This document shows positions 6,332-6,739 of a DNA stretch of 6,739 nucleotides, piece by piece. This stretch comes from Alphaproteobacteria bacterium (GTDB lineage Bacteria > Pseudomonadota > Alphaproteobacteria > Rhodobacterales > Rhodobacteraceae). The DNA is taken from assembly GCA_030428025.1 (NCBI GenBank), contig JAUIBJ010000200.1, positions 1-6,739 on the forward strand, read 5' to 3'. Below the pieces are notes generated by a model that did no database searches, was not told where the DNA came from, and was given only the letters and a program-made list of their open reading frames with translations. The stretch's first letter is position 1. Every line of letters begins with the position of its first letter. A program made the translations under genes and the position numbers.

Positions 6332-6739
6332 ATGCGCTACTGGCTCTTCAAATCCGAACCCTCGACCTGGAGCTGGGATGACCAGATGGCCAAGGGCAGC
6401 GCGGGCGAGGAATGGGACGGGGTCCGCAACTATCAGGCGCGCAATTTCATGCGCGAGATGGCGGCGGGTGATTGCGGGTTCTTCTATCACAGCCAGACGG
6501 AAAAGGCCGTTGTCGGCATCGTCGAGGTCATGGCCGAGGCCCATCCAGACAGTACCACGGACGATCCGCGCTGGGAATGCGTGGATATTCGGGCGATTGA
6601 GCCGGTTCAAACGCCAGTCACGCTGGACATGATCAAGGCCGATCCGCGCCTGTCCGAGATGGTGCTGGTAAAGAACTCGCGCCTGTCGGTCCAGCCGGTC
6701 ACCGAGGCGGAGTGGCGAATCGTTTGCGAAATGGCCGGC
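6332..6739 (+). CDS. EVE-domain protein (ThyN1-like), cut by window end
   Basis: The frame is open from this ATG to the window edge, giving 136 residues with no stop. The EVE-domain family (PUA-like fold, related to human THYN1) is shown by YWLFKSEP at 3-10, WDGVRNYQARN at 28-38, FFYHS at 50-54, VGIVEV at 61-66 and VLVKNSRLSVQPV at 111-123. Family members are usually about 135-155 residues, so only a few C-terminal residues are probably missing. EVE and other PUA-like domains are proposed to bind modified bases in DNA or RNA; the ligand here is unknown. The gene starts 3 nt after the YciI-family stop and has only a weak, distant Shine-Dalgarno match (AAGG at 6317-6320), which suggests translational coupling. 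Being last of the visible genes in the tsaD operon makes a link to RNA modification conceivable but unproven. Confidence 0.92.
   Translation, partial: MRYWLFKSEPSTWSWDDQMAKGSAGEEWDGVRNYQARNFMREMAAGDCGFFYHSQTEKAVVGIVEVMAEAHPDSTTDDPRWECVDIRAIEPVQTPVTLDMIKADPRLSEMVLVKNSRLSVQPVTEAEWRIVCEMAG

Noticed and set aside
5414..6610. 398-codon minus-strand open frame opposite gpsA, the YciI-family gene and the EVE gene
   Set aside because: It spans three well-supported genes on the other strand and has shadow-like composition with no recognisable domain.

Overview
The window is GC-rich, densely packed chromosomal housekeeping DNA of an alphaproteobacterium, most likely Rhodobacterales. This rests on gene content and order (hemD, a bacterial mitofilin/Mic60 gene and hemY in a row, divergent from tsaD-gpsA-YciI-EVE) and on protein sequence style, not on a database search. 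I see no mobile element, CRISPR array, phage gene or pseudogene.

Left half, minus strand, read from about 3950 down to 1: hemD (uroporphyrinogen-III synthase), then a mic60/mitofilin-like gene for an inner-membrane protein with a long acidic N-terminus, one membrane helix, a coiled coil and a C-terminal mitofilin-like segment, then hemY (two membrane helices, TPR-like helices and a four-cysteine zinc-ribbon-like motif), and finally tRNA-Thr(CGU), which has a weak candidate promoter of its own. Spacing is 47 nt between hemD and mic60, where there is a short hairpin, and 19 nt between mic60 and hemY, so the three genes are probably one transcription unit.

Right half, plus strand, from 4002 to the window edge: tsaD (tRNA t6A modification), gpsA (glycerol-3-phosphate dehydrogenase), a small YciI-family protein and an EVE-domain protein cut by the window end. 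They are joined by a 4-nt overlap, 0 nt and 3 nt, so they form a tightly coupled operon. The hemD and tsaD starts face each other across about 50-75 nt, which must hold both promoters.

The left unit joins a tetrapyrrole enzyme to two inner-membrane proteins; alphaproteobacterial Mic60 is the relative of the mitochondrial crista-organising protein. The right unit joins translation fidelity (t6A), phospholipid precursor supply (G3P) and two poorly understood small proteins. The tRNA-Thr has A37 after U36, so it is an expected substrate of the TsaD pathway. No wholly new system is evident. The points most worth a second look are the LapB-like zinc motif in HemY, the 27-bp tandem repeat in mic60, a perfect 10-bp inverted repeat inside gpsA, the hemD-mic60 hairpin and the YciI-EVE pair.
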